Source: Candidatus Zixiibacteriota bacterium (GTDB lineage Bacteria > Zixibacteria > MSB-5A5 > GN15 > FEB-12). Taken from it: a stretch of 5,493 nt of DNA. Positions within the stretch are counted from its first letter, which is position 1. Each line of letters starts with the position of its first letter. The stretch spans positions 1 to 5,493 of the forward strand of contig QNAF01000188.1 in the NCBI GenBank assembly GCA_003641405.1. The letters are read 5' to 3'. The position numbers and the translations under genes were made by a program. Below the pieces are notes generated by a model, which was not told the DNA's origin, did no database searches, and saw only the letters and a program-made list of their open reading frames with translations. This document shows, in pieces, positions 1 to 5,431 of this stretch.

Positions 1-175
1 AACAATGGAATATCTGTTTGTCGGTGGATACCGAGAACGAGGGTGTCTTCTCGGTGTGGAACGGGCAGAGTCCCCAGTGATTCTTGCCTTTCTTCTTGAG
101 CCGGACGTATTCGCCGATAACTTGGGCGATATCCGTCGCCTGTCGAACCTGCTCTATGGTGTCCTGCGGAATCAT
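1..175 (-). CDS. dnaG: DNA primase DnaG, N-terminal part (runs off the left edge)
   Basis: The first 58 codons are visible, beginning MIPQDTIEQVRQATDI. DnaG makes the RNA primers used at the replication fork and works with the replicative helicase. The visible part is the N-terminal zinc-binding domain: the hallmark CPFHTEKTPSFSV lies at residues 37-49, and IFHC ends at the window edge. Zinc ligands Cys37, His40 and Cys58 are seen; the fourth, expected three residues after Cys58, is outside. The spacing matches E. coli DnaG (Cys40, His43, Cys61, Cys64). The ATG overlaps the mutS2 stop in an ATGA arrangement. No strong Shine-Dalgarno precedes it, so translation is probably coupled to mutS2. 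In many bacteria rpoD follows dnaG; that cannot be checked here. The identification is firm. Confidence 0.96.
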   Translation of the reverse strand, partial: MIPQDTIEQVRQATDIAQVIGEYVRLKKKGKNHWGLCPFHTEKTPSFSVSTDKQIFHC

Positions 176-2532
176 GACTTCAGTTTCACGATTGTTACCC
201 CGGCGCCGCCTTCGTTCCAATTACCCAGGCGGAGCGAGTCGACTTCGCGATGTCCGTTGAGGAACTCAGTGAGAGCGCGCCGCAGCGCTCCCGTTCCTTT
301 GCCGTGGACCACGTACACCTGGCGTAATCCGGTCACTACAGCGCGGTCCAGGTACTGCTCCAGTGCTTCGATCGCTTCCTCTCCGGTCATGCCTCTTAGA
401 TGAATCTCCGGACTCATTTCGCTCGTATTCGGTATCGCACCAGTAGCCTGACTTTGTGCCTGTTGTTTCTTCTGAGTGAGTTTTTCGAGATTGCGAAGCT
501 GCACCACCGTATTGACCGCACCAACCCGAACCCTGGCTTTATCGTCTCCGATAAGTTCGACTATCTCTCCTTCTTTGTTGAGAGAGATGATTCTGACAGT
601 GTCACCCTTGTCAAAATGCGCGGCGTCAGTCTTTTTGCCCCGGAAATGCTTTGAATGAAGTTTGTCAGCTTTTCGCCTGGAATCCTTCAGGAACCGATGC
701 GTCTGCTTGACTGTCTTTTCATCGGCCTGGTTGCGGCGAATAGCTGCCACCAGTCTTTCCACTTCGCGACGAGTCTCACCCAGCAGGTGATCGGTTTCTT
801 CGAGAGCTTCGCGTCGAGTTTCCTCTATCTCGTTCTTGAATTTCTCGGTCTGTGTACGATAGTAGTGTTCGAGTTCCCTGGCTTTGTCCAGCCGTTCTGA
901 GAGGTCGATCTTATCCTGTCGTACCTGGCCGAGTTCAGATTCCAGTGAGGCGATGAGTTCAGCCAGCGAACGCTCACTGCTTCCTACCAATCTGGCCGCG
1001 TGATTGCAGATCGTTTCAGGTATGCCCAGGCGTTGGGCAATCTCGACAGCATACGAAGATCCCGGTATTCCGGTCTGTAGCCGGTAGGTTGGGGCAAGTG
1101 TCTTGCGGTCAAACTCAAGGGAGGCGTTTTCTATCTCGGGATGTTCCAGGGCAAGAGTTTTTAGCTGAGAATAGTGAGTGGAAGAAACTACGCGCGCACC
1201 GTGCTTCACCATGAAGAGTACTATGGCCTCTGCCAGCGCTGCGCCTTCTTTGGGGTCTGTACCAACACCGATTTCGTCAAGCAATGCCAGAGAGTTTTCC
1301 GACACATGTTCAATCGCCCTGGAGATATTCCTGATGTGCGACGAGAAAGTTGAGAGTGACAGTTCGATTGATTGCTCGTCGCCAATATCGGCGTAGACCT
1401 GTTCAAACACACCTACTGTAGATTTTTCATCGGCCGGGATAAGCAAACCGGACTGAGCCATCAGAACCATCAAGCCTACTGTTTTGAGAGCGATTGTCTT
1501 GCCACCGGTATTTGGGCCGGTGATTACAAGTGCCCGACGATCCTGGTCGATTCGTAGCGATGTCGGCACGACTTTATCAACCGAGCCGAACTGCAGGATC
1601 AACAGAGGGTGTCTGGCATCAACAAGGTCAAAGCTGGAAGGTCTTCCAATCCGTGGCTGCGTTCCGTTGACTTCATTAGCAAACACCGCGGCGGCTCGAA
1701 ATGAGTCGAGTTTACCGAGCAGGTGAGTGTTCTCTACCAGGGCTTCGCTGCGCTGGGCAATTTCGGCTGTGAGGGCTCTGAGTATCCGGACTATCTCGGC
1801 ACGTTCTTCCTGCTGCAGAAGATTCAGCCGGTTATTCATCTCAACCGTCTCTTTTGGCTCAACATAGAATGTTGCACCTGATTGGCTGCGGTCGTGCAGA
1901 ATGCCCTCGTCAGATTTGTACTGGCCGGACAGGACCGGGATGACATACCTGTCGTTGCGTTCCGTGACGAGGTCATCCTGCCAACCGGCCTGCTTGTTGC
2001 GGGAAGCCAGTATGCCATCCAGTTTTGCCATCAGGCGTCGCTTGGTAGTGGAAAGATCGTTGCGGATAGTTCTCAGGGCAGACGAGGCCCGGTCACGCAC
2101 GCAGCCGTCTTCATCTATCGCTCTCGTGATATCTTTCCGTAGCTCAGGATAGGCGCGAATTCTCTTGAGGTATTCGGCTATCGCCGGGAAGTTCTCGCGT
2201 TCATCCTTGCTGTAGCTTCCAACAGCAGCCGATATTTCCACCAACTCCAACACGGCAAGAATTTCTTTGGGGTCAAGGAAGGCTCCTTCGACTCCTGTTT
2301 TGTCAAGTACCTCGCGACAGTCTTCGCAGCGCGAGAGGGGAAAGGCACTGCCAAAATTGACAATGTCTTTCATTTGTGAGATTTCAGACTGGCGTGCCCG
2401 AATCGCATCTTCAGCAAACAGCGGTTCGAACCGTTCGACTTCCTCCCGTCCGTATGGAGTAATACACTTCCCTGCAATATGGGAAATGACTTTGGGGAAT
2501 TCCAGTGTCTGAATTGTGTGTTGGTCGATCAT
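172..2532 (-). CDS. mutS2: MutS2 family ATPase/endonuclease with C-terminal Smr domain
   Basis: This encodes 786 residues, the usual size for MutS2. The family lacks the mismatch-recognition domain of MutS and has been linked to suppression of recombination, branched DNA and, in Bacillus, rescue of collided ribosomes. Seen in order, numbered from the chosen ATG: an N-terminal core and lever (TLEFPKV near residue 10); the ATPase with Walker A GPNTGGKT at 339-346, Walker B LALLDEIG at 415-422 and STHYSQLKT at 451-459; a charged coiled-coil arm at about 525-605; a KOW-like segment at about 641-685; and a Smr domain at about 709-786 with HGKGTGALR at 743-751. The Smr motif usually written LDLR reads IHLR here. 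I chose the ATG at 2532 because the only longer option is a TTG at 2553 inside the terminator U-tract. No good Shine-Dalgarno is visible. The gene overlaps dnaG by 4 nt. Confidence 0.96.
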   Translation of the reverse strand: MIDQHTIQTLEFPKVISHIAGKCITPYGREEVERFEPLFAEDAIRARQSEISQMKDIVNFGSAFPLSRCEDCREVLDKTGVEGAFLDPKEILAVLELVEISAAVGSYSKDERENFPAIAEYLKRIRAYPELRKDITRAIDEDGCVRDRASSALRTIRNDLSTTKRRLMAKLDGILASRNKQAGWQDDLVTERNDRYVIPVLSGQYKSDEGILHDRSQSGATFYVEPKETVEMNNRLNLLQQEERAEIVRILRALTAEIAQRSEALVENTHLLGKLDSFRAAAVFANEVNGTQPRIGRPSSFDLVDARHPLLILQFGSVDKVVPTSLRIDQDRRALVITGPNTGGKTIALKTVGLMVLMAQSGLLIPADEKSTVGVFEQVYADIGDEQSIELSLSTFSSHIRNISRAIEHVSENSLALLDEIGVGTDPKEGAALAEAIVLFMVKHGARVVSSTHYSQLKTLALEHPEIENASLEFDRKTLAPTYRLQTGIPGSSYAVEIAQRLGIPETICNHAARLVGSSERSLAELIASLESELGQVRQDKIDLSERLDKARELEHYYRTQTEKFKNEIEETRREALEETDHLLGETRREVERLVAAIRRNQADEKTVKQTHRFLKDSRRKADKLHSKHFRGKKTDAAHFDKGDTVRIISLNKEGEIVELIGDDKARVRVGAVNTVVQLRNLEKLTQKKQQAQSQATGAIPNTSEMSPEIHLRGMTGEEAIEALEQYLDRAVVTGLRQVYVVHGKGTGALRRALTEFLNGHREVDSLRLGNWNEGGAGVTIVKLKS

Positions 2533-2555
2533 CGTATCATTAGCGCATACCAAAG

Positions 2556-2582
2556 AAAAAAACCGGCCGCAGGGCCGGTTTT
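2556..2582 (-). terminator. Intrinsic terminator between cvpA and mutS2
   Basis: A perfect 10-bp inverted repeat pairs 2559-2568 with 2573-2582 around a four-base loop (2569-2572). The core is CCGGCC/GGCCGG, flanked by A:T pairs. Read on the minus strand it is followed by seven U residues (2562-2556), then C and UUU: a textbook Rho-independent terminator for transcripts leaving cvpA. Read on the plus strand the U-run is only four long, so it acts mainly leftward. It ends 23 bases before the mutS2 ATG, so mutS2 and dnaG must rely on read-through or on a start site very close to their own start codon. Confidence 0.9.
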
Positions 2583-2616
2583 AATATATGTGATAGTCCA
2601 GCGAATGGAAACGACT

Positions 2617-3246
2617 TTAGGTTTCATCATCCCGGTTAAGGTTAAAGAAACGGTCGATCTGATACATCGCGCGGTGCACATCGGCGCGGTCTTCAGAGAG
2701 CATTGTTTGTTCCCCGGATTCAACCACAAGGGCCTTCTCAATTTTCTCAATGAAATTCGGGTTGTTGGGATGTGTCACGGAAGTGCCTTCATACATCAAT
2801 GGAACAGTCTTGGCCACAACCGGGCCGAAATAGGATGCTTCAAAATCCGCATAGAATCCGTCCGGCATGGGGAGCAGGAAAGTAAGGAACGTGAGGAATC
2901 CGACCGCTGCCCAGCCACGAAGGAACCCGACCAGGGCACCGCCCATTTGGTCGCGAGTTTTCGGTTTCTTGATATCAGCAATTTTGTAAAAAATCTGCCC
3001 CAGAAGTTTGAAAACAGCGTAGGATAGGGCAATTAGAAGTATGAACGACAGAAACGCCGAGATGAGTGGCGATCCGCCTACCTGTTCGTAAACCCAGACC
3101 GCGAAATTGTCTACGTAATTTACTGTGACCACGATGGCTACAAAGAAGACAACAAATGCCATCAATTCACGGATCAGCCCCTTCTTTGACCCAACGATTA
3201 CCGACGATAGAAGCAAGATCAGTAAGATACCATCTACCCAGTTCAT
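2617..3246 (-). CDS. cvpA: CvpA family integral membrane protein
   Basis: This encodes 209 residues. CvpA was named for a role in colicin V production in E. coli, but most family members have an unclear envelope role. Four hydrophobic segments are visible at about residues 3-20, 25-43, 60-83 and 103-126. The family pattern is present: Asn2 and Asp5 at the N-terminus, a GxxxGLIRE stretch after the first segment (residues 19-27), and a glycine-rich GGALVGFLRG (102-111) opening the last helix. The C-terminal 80 residues are soluble and charged. The ATG at 3246 is preceded by AGGGAG with a 6-nt spacer. It lies 53 nt after the yqeY stop with no terminator between them, so it is probably co-transcribed with rpsU and yqeY. 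The terminator 35 nt beyond its stop ends that unit. Fold and family are well supported; the molecular function is not known. Confidence 0.88.
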   Translation of the reverse strand: MNWVDGILLILLLSSVIVGSKKGLIRELMAFVVFFVAIVVTVNYVDNFAVWVYEQVGGSPLISAFLSFILLIALSYAVFKLLGQIFYKIADIKKPKTRDQMGGALVGFLRGWAAVGFLTFLTFLLPMPDGFYADFEASYFGPVVAKTVPLMYEGTSVTHPNNPNFIEKIEKALVVESGEQTMLSEDRADVHRAMYQIDRFFNLNRDDET

Positions 3247-3252
3247 ATACTA

Positions 3253-3258
3253 CTCCCT
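3253..3258 (-). promoter_or_regulatory. Shine-Dalgarno of cvpA
   Basis: The minus strand reads AGGGAG, 6 nt before the ATG at 3246. It fixes the cvpA start. Confidence 0.75.
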
Positions 3259-3299
3259 GTGAAAAACTAACTGTTACGTAAAGATAGGAAGTTCTTAAA

Positions 3300-3746
3300 T
3301 CAGTTGGCAAGTATTTCCGAGACCAATCTGCTGACCAGTTTGCCGTCCGCCTTACCCTTGAGTTTGGGTATGAGATTCTTCATGATCAAACCCATCTTCT
3401 GCGGTGAATCGGCTCCTGTTTCTTCAATGGCCTCGGCAATCATGCGGCGAAGTTCATCTTCGCTGAGTTGTTTGGGAAGGTAGGCTGCGATGACTTTCAG
3501 CTCTGATGTTTCCTTCTGTACCAGATCATCACGCCCCGCATTGCCGTATTGTTCAATGGATTCGCGGCGTTTTTTGGCCGCGCTGCTAAGGACCTCAATT
3601 GCCTGTTCCTCGGTAAGGTCCTCGCCTAAGCTGATCCGTTTGTATTTCAGATCAGATTTAAGGCCCCGAAGCACGGTTACACGGTCTTTCTCACCGGCTT
3701 TCAGGGCCTTTATAGCATCTTTGTCGATTCGTTCAAGAATCGTCAC
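3300..3746 (-). CDS. yqeY: YqeY/GatB-like domain protein
   Basis: This encodes 148 residues from a GTG start, the usual family length. YqeY proteins resemble the C-terminal tail domain of GatB, a subunit of the tRNA-dependent amidotransferase. Their free-standing role is unsettled, and a tRNA-related function is an inference from that homology. Diagnostic stretches are TILERIDKD at the start, YLPKQLSEDEL (residues 89-99), and MGLIMKNLIPKLKGKADG (118-135) near the end. The frame stays open further upstream to 3872, but that extension overlaps rpsU and resembles nothing. The GTG at 3746 places the family N-terminus correctly and has CAGG 10-13 nt upstream, inside the last codons of rpsU. Only 7 nt separate it from the rpsU stop. 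The rpsU-yqeY pairing is common across bacteria. Confidence 0.93.
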   Translation of the reverse strand: MTILERIDKDAIKALKAGEKDRVTVLRGLKSDLKYKRISLGEDLTEEQAIEVLSSAAKKRRESIEQYGNAGRDDLVQKETSELKVIAAYLPKQLSEDELRRMIAEAIEETGADSPQKMGLIMKNLIPKLKGKADGKLVSRLVSEILAN

Positions 3747-3753
3747 GATTCGT

Positions 3754-3951
3754 CTACCTGTCTTGTAACATCCTGGTCCGCCGTGCTTTACGCCTGGCAG
3801 CAGCCATTTTACGTTTGCGGGCGGCAGATGGTTTCTCGTAATGCTGGTGCTTCTTATAATCAGAAAGCACACCTGATTTTTCGCAGAACTTATTGAAACG
3901 TCTTAATGCTCTTTCAAACGATTCGTCGTCTCGTACTCGTACTCCGGTCAA
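3754..3951 (-). CDS. rpsU: 30S ribosomal protein S21, TTG start
   Basis: This encodes 65 residues, within the normal range for S21 (about 57-71). S21 joins the small subunit late and sits near the anti-Shine-Dalgarno end of 16S rRNA, helping initiation. Family signatures are VRVRDDESFERALRRFNKFCEKSG (from residue 4), YEKPSAARKRK (38-48) and a strongly basic tail. The start is TTG, and the case is tight: an in-frame TAG immediately precedes it, the next in-frame ATG encodes residue 49, and AAGGGGGTG, close to the ideal Shine-Dalgarno, ends 7 nt upstream. That ribosome binding site overlaps the stop of the small ORF before it and can fold into a hairpin. The gene is followed after 7 nt by yqeY. 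Confidence 0.96.
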   Translation of the reverse strand: MTGVRVRDDESFERALRRFNKFCEKSGVLSDYKKHQHYEKPSAARKRKMAAARRKARRTRMLQDR

Positions 3952-3956
3952 CTAGC

Positions 3957-3975
3957 AACACCCCCTTACCGGGGA
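3957..3975 (-). promoter_or_regulatory. rpsU Shine-Dalgarno inside a possible hairpin
   Basis: On the minus strand, TAAGGGGGTG combines the stop codon of the upstream small ORF (3968-3966) with the rpsU Shine-Dalgarno (AAGGGGGTG, 3967-3959). Four C residues just upstream (3974-3971) can pair with G residues at 3965-3962 across a five-base loop, and a U-G wobble (3975 with 3961) can extend the stem. Folding would hide most of the ribosome binding site. A ribosome finishing the small ORF would melt it. The base pairs are visible; regulation is inferred. Confidence 0.5.
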
Positions 3976-4124
3976 AAAAGTTGATGGTATCGCCCCATAA
4001 ATTGAGGCACTCCTAACTCCAGATCGGCAATATCAACAGGAAATCCAGTTTTGTCAACACGTTTTGAGGTCCCCTTGGCTCTTTCCGACACTAGCTCACT
4101 ACTGCTTTCGCTCAGCTTAACCAT
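3966..4124 (-). CDS. Small ORF of 52 residues between hit and rpsU, function unknown
   Basis: I do not recognise this protein. It reads from ATG at 4124 (MVKLSESSSELVSERAKG) to TAA at 3966 (ending QFMGRYHQLFPR). The N-terminal half is polar and serine-rich, probably helical; the middle is VDKTGFPVDIADLELGVP; the C-terminus is aromatic and basic. There are no cysteines, no signal peptide and no membrane segment, and charge is near neutral. Support for translation: AGGA with a 6-nt spacer before the ATG, starting right at the hit stop codon (TAAAGGA), and compact gaps of 10 nt to hit and 14 nt to rpsU. Its stop lies within the rpsU Shine-Dalgarno, suggesting coupled translation. Against: it is short, no family was recognised, and a promoter-like element lies within it. 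It could instead be a regulatory leader peptide whose translation matters more than its product. Confidence 0.6.
   Translation of the reverse strand: MVKLSESSSELVSERAKGTSKRVDKTGFPVDIADLELGVPQFMGRYHQLFPR
4029..4057 (-). promoter_or_regulatory. Possible internal promoter for rpsU
   Basis: The minus strand carries a perfect TTGACA (4057-4052), a 17-base spacer, and GATATT (4034-4029, four of six matches to TATAAT). Transcription would start near 4022, giving rpsU a leader of about 70 nt that begins inside the small ORF and keeps the hairpin over the rpsU Shine-Dalgarno. The match may be chance within coding sequence. Confidence 0.45.
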
Positions 4125-4134
4125 AACGGTTCCT

Positions 4135-4467
4135 TTAGCTTGCGAGGAATGTCAGCCTGTCCGCCCCACGGTTGGACATAAAATGGAAATGGACGTGCTC
4201 TACCTCCTGGCCAAGACCGTTGTTGATTGCCAACTGGTAGTGGTCCGGGATGCCGAGCTTTTCAGCCACGATCTTAGCCGTTTTACAGAGAAGTGCTAGG
4301 GTTTCAGGGGGCGTTCGCTGGAAATCCGGATACTCTTTCTTGGTGATCAGAAGCAAATGTACTTCTCGCTGGGGTCGGTGATCAGCGATTACGATCACTT
4401 CGTCGGTCTCGTAGAATATCTTAGCCGGGAGTTCACGGTTGATTATGCGTGTAAATACTGTTGGCAT
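4135..4467 (-). CDS. HIT family (HINT-like) nucleotide-binding protein
   Basis: This encodes 110 residues. HINT-type proteins hydrolyse nucleoside phosphoramidates and related nucleotide conjugates through a histidine that is transiently nucleotidylated. The family N-terminus is clear (FTRIINRELPAKIFYETDEV, residues 5-24). His37 in REVHLLLITKK matches the conserved substrate-side histidine, and the signature HVHFHFM at 91-97 puts the likely nucleophile at His93. Compared with HINT1, the phosphate-binding loop before the triad is shortened: NNGLGQEV (82-89) has one residue between the two glycines where three are usual. The ATG at 4467 has AAAGG 6 nt upstream. The gene is first in the leftward unit, about 18 nt from a predicted start site. 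hit genes near rpsU and yqeY are seen in several bacterial groups. Confidence 0.92.
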   Translation of the reverse strand: MPTVFTRIINRELPAKIFYETDEVIVIADHRPQREVHLLLITKKEYPDFQRTPPETLALLCKTAKIVAEKLGIPDHYQLAINNGLGQEVEHVHFHFMSNRGADRLTFLAS

Positions 4468-4491
4468 GGCTGACCTTTCTATTCTGCCCGA

Positions 4492-4520
4492 AGCATAGTT
4501 GCAACTTGCAGGCTCGTCAA
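4492..4520 (-). promoter_or_regulatory. Promoter of the hit-rpsU unit
   Basis: On the minus strand: TTGACG (4520-4515), a 17-base spacer, then TATGCT (4497-4492). These match the sigma-70 boxes at five and four of six positions. The expected start near 4485 leaves a short leader of about 18 nt before the hit ATG, which contains the hit Shine-Dalgarno (AAAGG, 4478-4474). Confidence 0.7.
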
Positions 4521-4557
4521 CAGGTTTGCACGGAGTGAGGACTGTGACTTCAGACGC

Positions 4558-4586
4558 TTGCCATTCTGTGGAAAAAAGGTTAAACT
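4558..4586 (+). promoter_or_regulatory. Probable promoter of the yebC unit
   Basis: TTGCCA (4558-4563), a 17-base spacer, then TAAACT (4581-4586) match the sigma-70 boxes at five and four of six positions. An overlapping TATAAA at 4586-4591 is an alternative -10 box but lacks a good -35 at the right distance. Transcription would start near 4593, leaving a leader of about 60 nt. An inverted repeat CTGTG-G-CACAG (4592-4602) lies at the predicted start site. Confidence 0.55.
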
Positions 4587-4639
4587 ATAAACTGTGGCAC
4601 AGATGCCGCGAAGATGTTGAACTGTTGTTCCCGGGATAC

Positions 4640-4645
4640 GGAGGA
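4640..4645 (+). promoter_or_regulatory. Shine-Dalgarno of the YebC-family gene
   Basis: GGAGGA ends 8 nt before the ATG at 4654. It supports that start over the out-of-frame ATG at 4646, which directly abuts it. Confidence 0.8.
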
Positions 4646-4653
4646 ATGGTCTT

Positions 4654-5409
4654 ATGTCCGGTCACTCAAAATGGGCGACGATTAAGCGCAAGAAGGGGAA
4701 GACTGATGCCGAGCGCGGCAAGCTGTTTACACGTTTGATTAAGGAAATCACGGTGGCTGCTCGCGAGGGAGGGGGAGACCCTGAGGGTAATCCCAGACTT
4801 CGCACTGCTATTGCTACTGCCAAAAGCGGCAACATGCCCCAGGATAATATCAAACGCGCCATCCTTAAGGGTACCGGCCAGCTTCCGGGTGTGACGTATG
4901 AGTCCATCACTTACGAAGGCTACGGACCTGGTGGTGTGGCGCTCTTGTTCGAAGTTTTCACTGATAACAGGAACCGTGTGGTGGCAGATATTCGTCACAC
5001 TCTTACCAAGTACGGTGGTAATCTTGGTGCCAACGGCTGCGTGGCCTGGATGTTCGACAAGAAGGGTGTGATTACGGTGGATCTGGAAGCTGCCGATGAG
5101 GACACGCTCATGGAGGTCGCTATGGACCATGGTGCGGAGGATATCAACTCCGACGTTGGAGCGTACGAGATTACCATGTCCCCCGAAGTGTTAGATGATG
5201 TGCGAACTGCTATTGAGGCCAAGGGGATTACCATTGCATCGGCGGAAGTTACGATGGTTCCCCAGAGCCAGACCAAGCTCGTGAAAGAGAACGAAGCCAG
5301 TTCGATGTTGAAGATGCTGGACCTTTTCGAGGATCAAGATGATATCCAGAAGGTCTACTCGAATTTCGATATCGACGAATCATTGCTCGAAAAACTGGCA
5401 CAGGATTAA
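4654..5409 (+). CDS. yebC: YebC/PmpR family regulator or translation factor
   Basis: This encodes 251 residues, full length for the family. YebC proteins were long annotated as DNA-binding transcriptional regulators; recent work links members to translation, easing ribosome stalling at difficult sequences such as proline runs. Both roles are family knowledge and are not shown here. The signature N-terminus is intact (MSGHSKWATIKRKKGKTDAE, residues 1-20), then GKLFTRLIKEITVAAREGGG (22-41), NPRLRTAIATAKSGNMPQDN (46-65), YEGYGPGGVALL (87-98) and FTDNRNRVVADIRHTL (101-116), and the fold continues to an acidic C-terminal tail. No truncation or frameshift is seen. In many bacteria ruvC follows yebC; here a HAD hydrolase follows after 22 nt. 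Confidence 0.96.
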   Translation: MSGHSKWATIKRKKGKTDAERGKLFTRLIKEITVAAREGGGDPEGNPRLRTAIATAKSGNMPQDNIKRAILKGTGQLPGVTYESITYEGYGPGGVALLFEVFTDNRNRVVADIRHTLTKYGGNLGANGCVAWMFDKKGVITVDLEAADEDTLMEVAMDHGAEDINSDVGAYEITMSPEVLDDVRTAIEAKGITIASAEVTMVPQSQTKLVKENEASSMLKMLDLFEDQDDIQKVYSNFDIDESLLEKLAQD

Positions 5410-5415
5410 GAAAAT

Positions 5416-5429
5416 AGTCCGGGGGGACT
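5416..5429 (+). promoter_or_regulatory. Shine-Dalgarno of the HAD gene with a small hairpin
   Basis: GGGGGG (5421-5426) stands 5 nt before the ATG at 5432. AGTCC (5416-5420) and GGACT (5425-5429) form a perfect 5-bp stem with GGGG as the loop, so part of the ribosome binding site is exposed in the loop and part is paired. It is too short, and lacks a U-tract, to be a terminator. Confidence 0.5.
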
Positions 5430-5431
5430 GA

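Noticed and set aside
2533..2553. Longer mutS2 start at TTG 2553
   Set aside because: The codon lies at the end of the terminator U-tract and the added seven residues do not match the family N-terminus.
2479..3027. Plus-strand open frame of 182 codons opposite cvpA and the mutS2 start
   Set aside because: It is antisense to two well-supported genes, crosses the terminator hairpin, and its translation shows no family features.
3274..3281. TTACGTAA palindrome between yqeY and cvpA as an operator or promoter
   Set aside because: An 8-bp palindrome is easily due to chance, and no fitting -35/-10 pair surrounds it.
3747..3872. N-terminal extension of yqeY to an upstream start
   Set aside because: It would overlap most of rpsU in another frame; family length and the local ribosome binding site favour the GTG at 3746.
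4051..4299. Plus-strand open frame of 82 codons opposite hit and the small ORF
   Set aside because: It is antisense to a HIT gene with intact catalytic motifs and has no ribosome binding site of note.
4666..5130. Minus-strand open frame of 154 codons opposite the YebC-family gene
   Set aside because: It lies wholly within a strongly conserved gene on the other strand and has no recognisable protein features.
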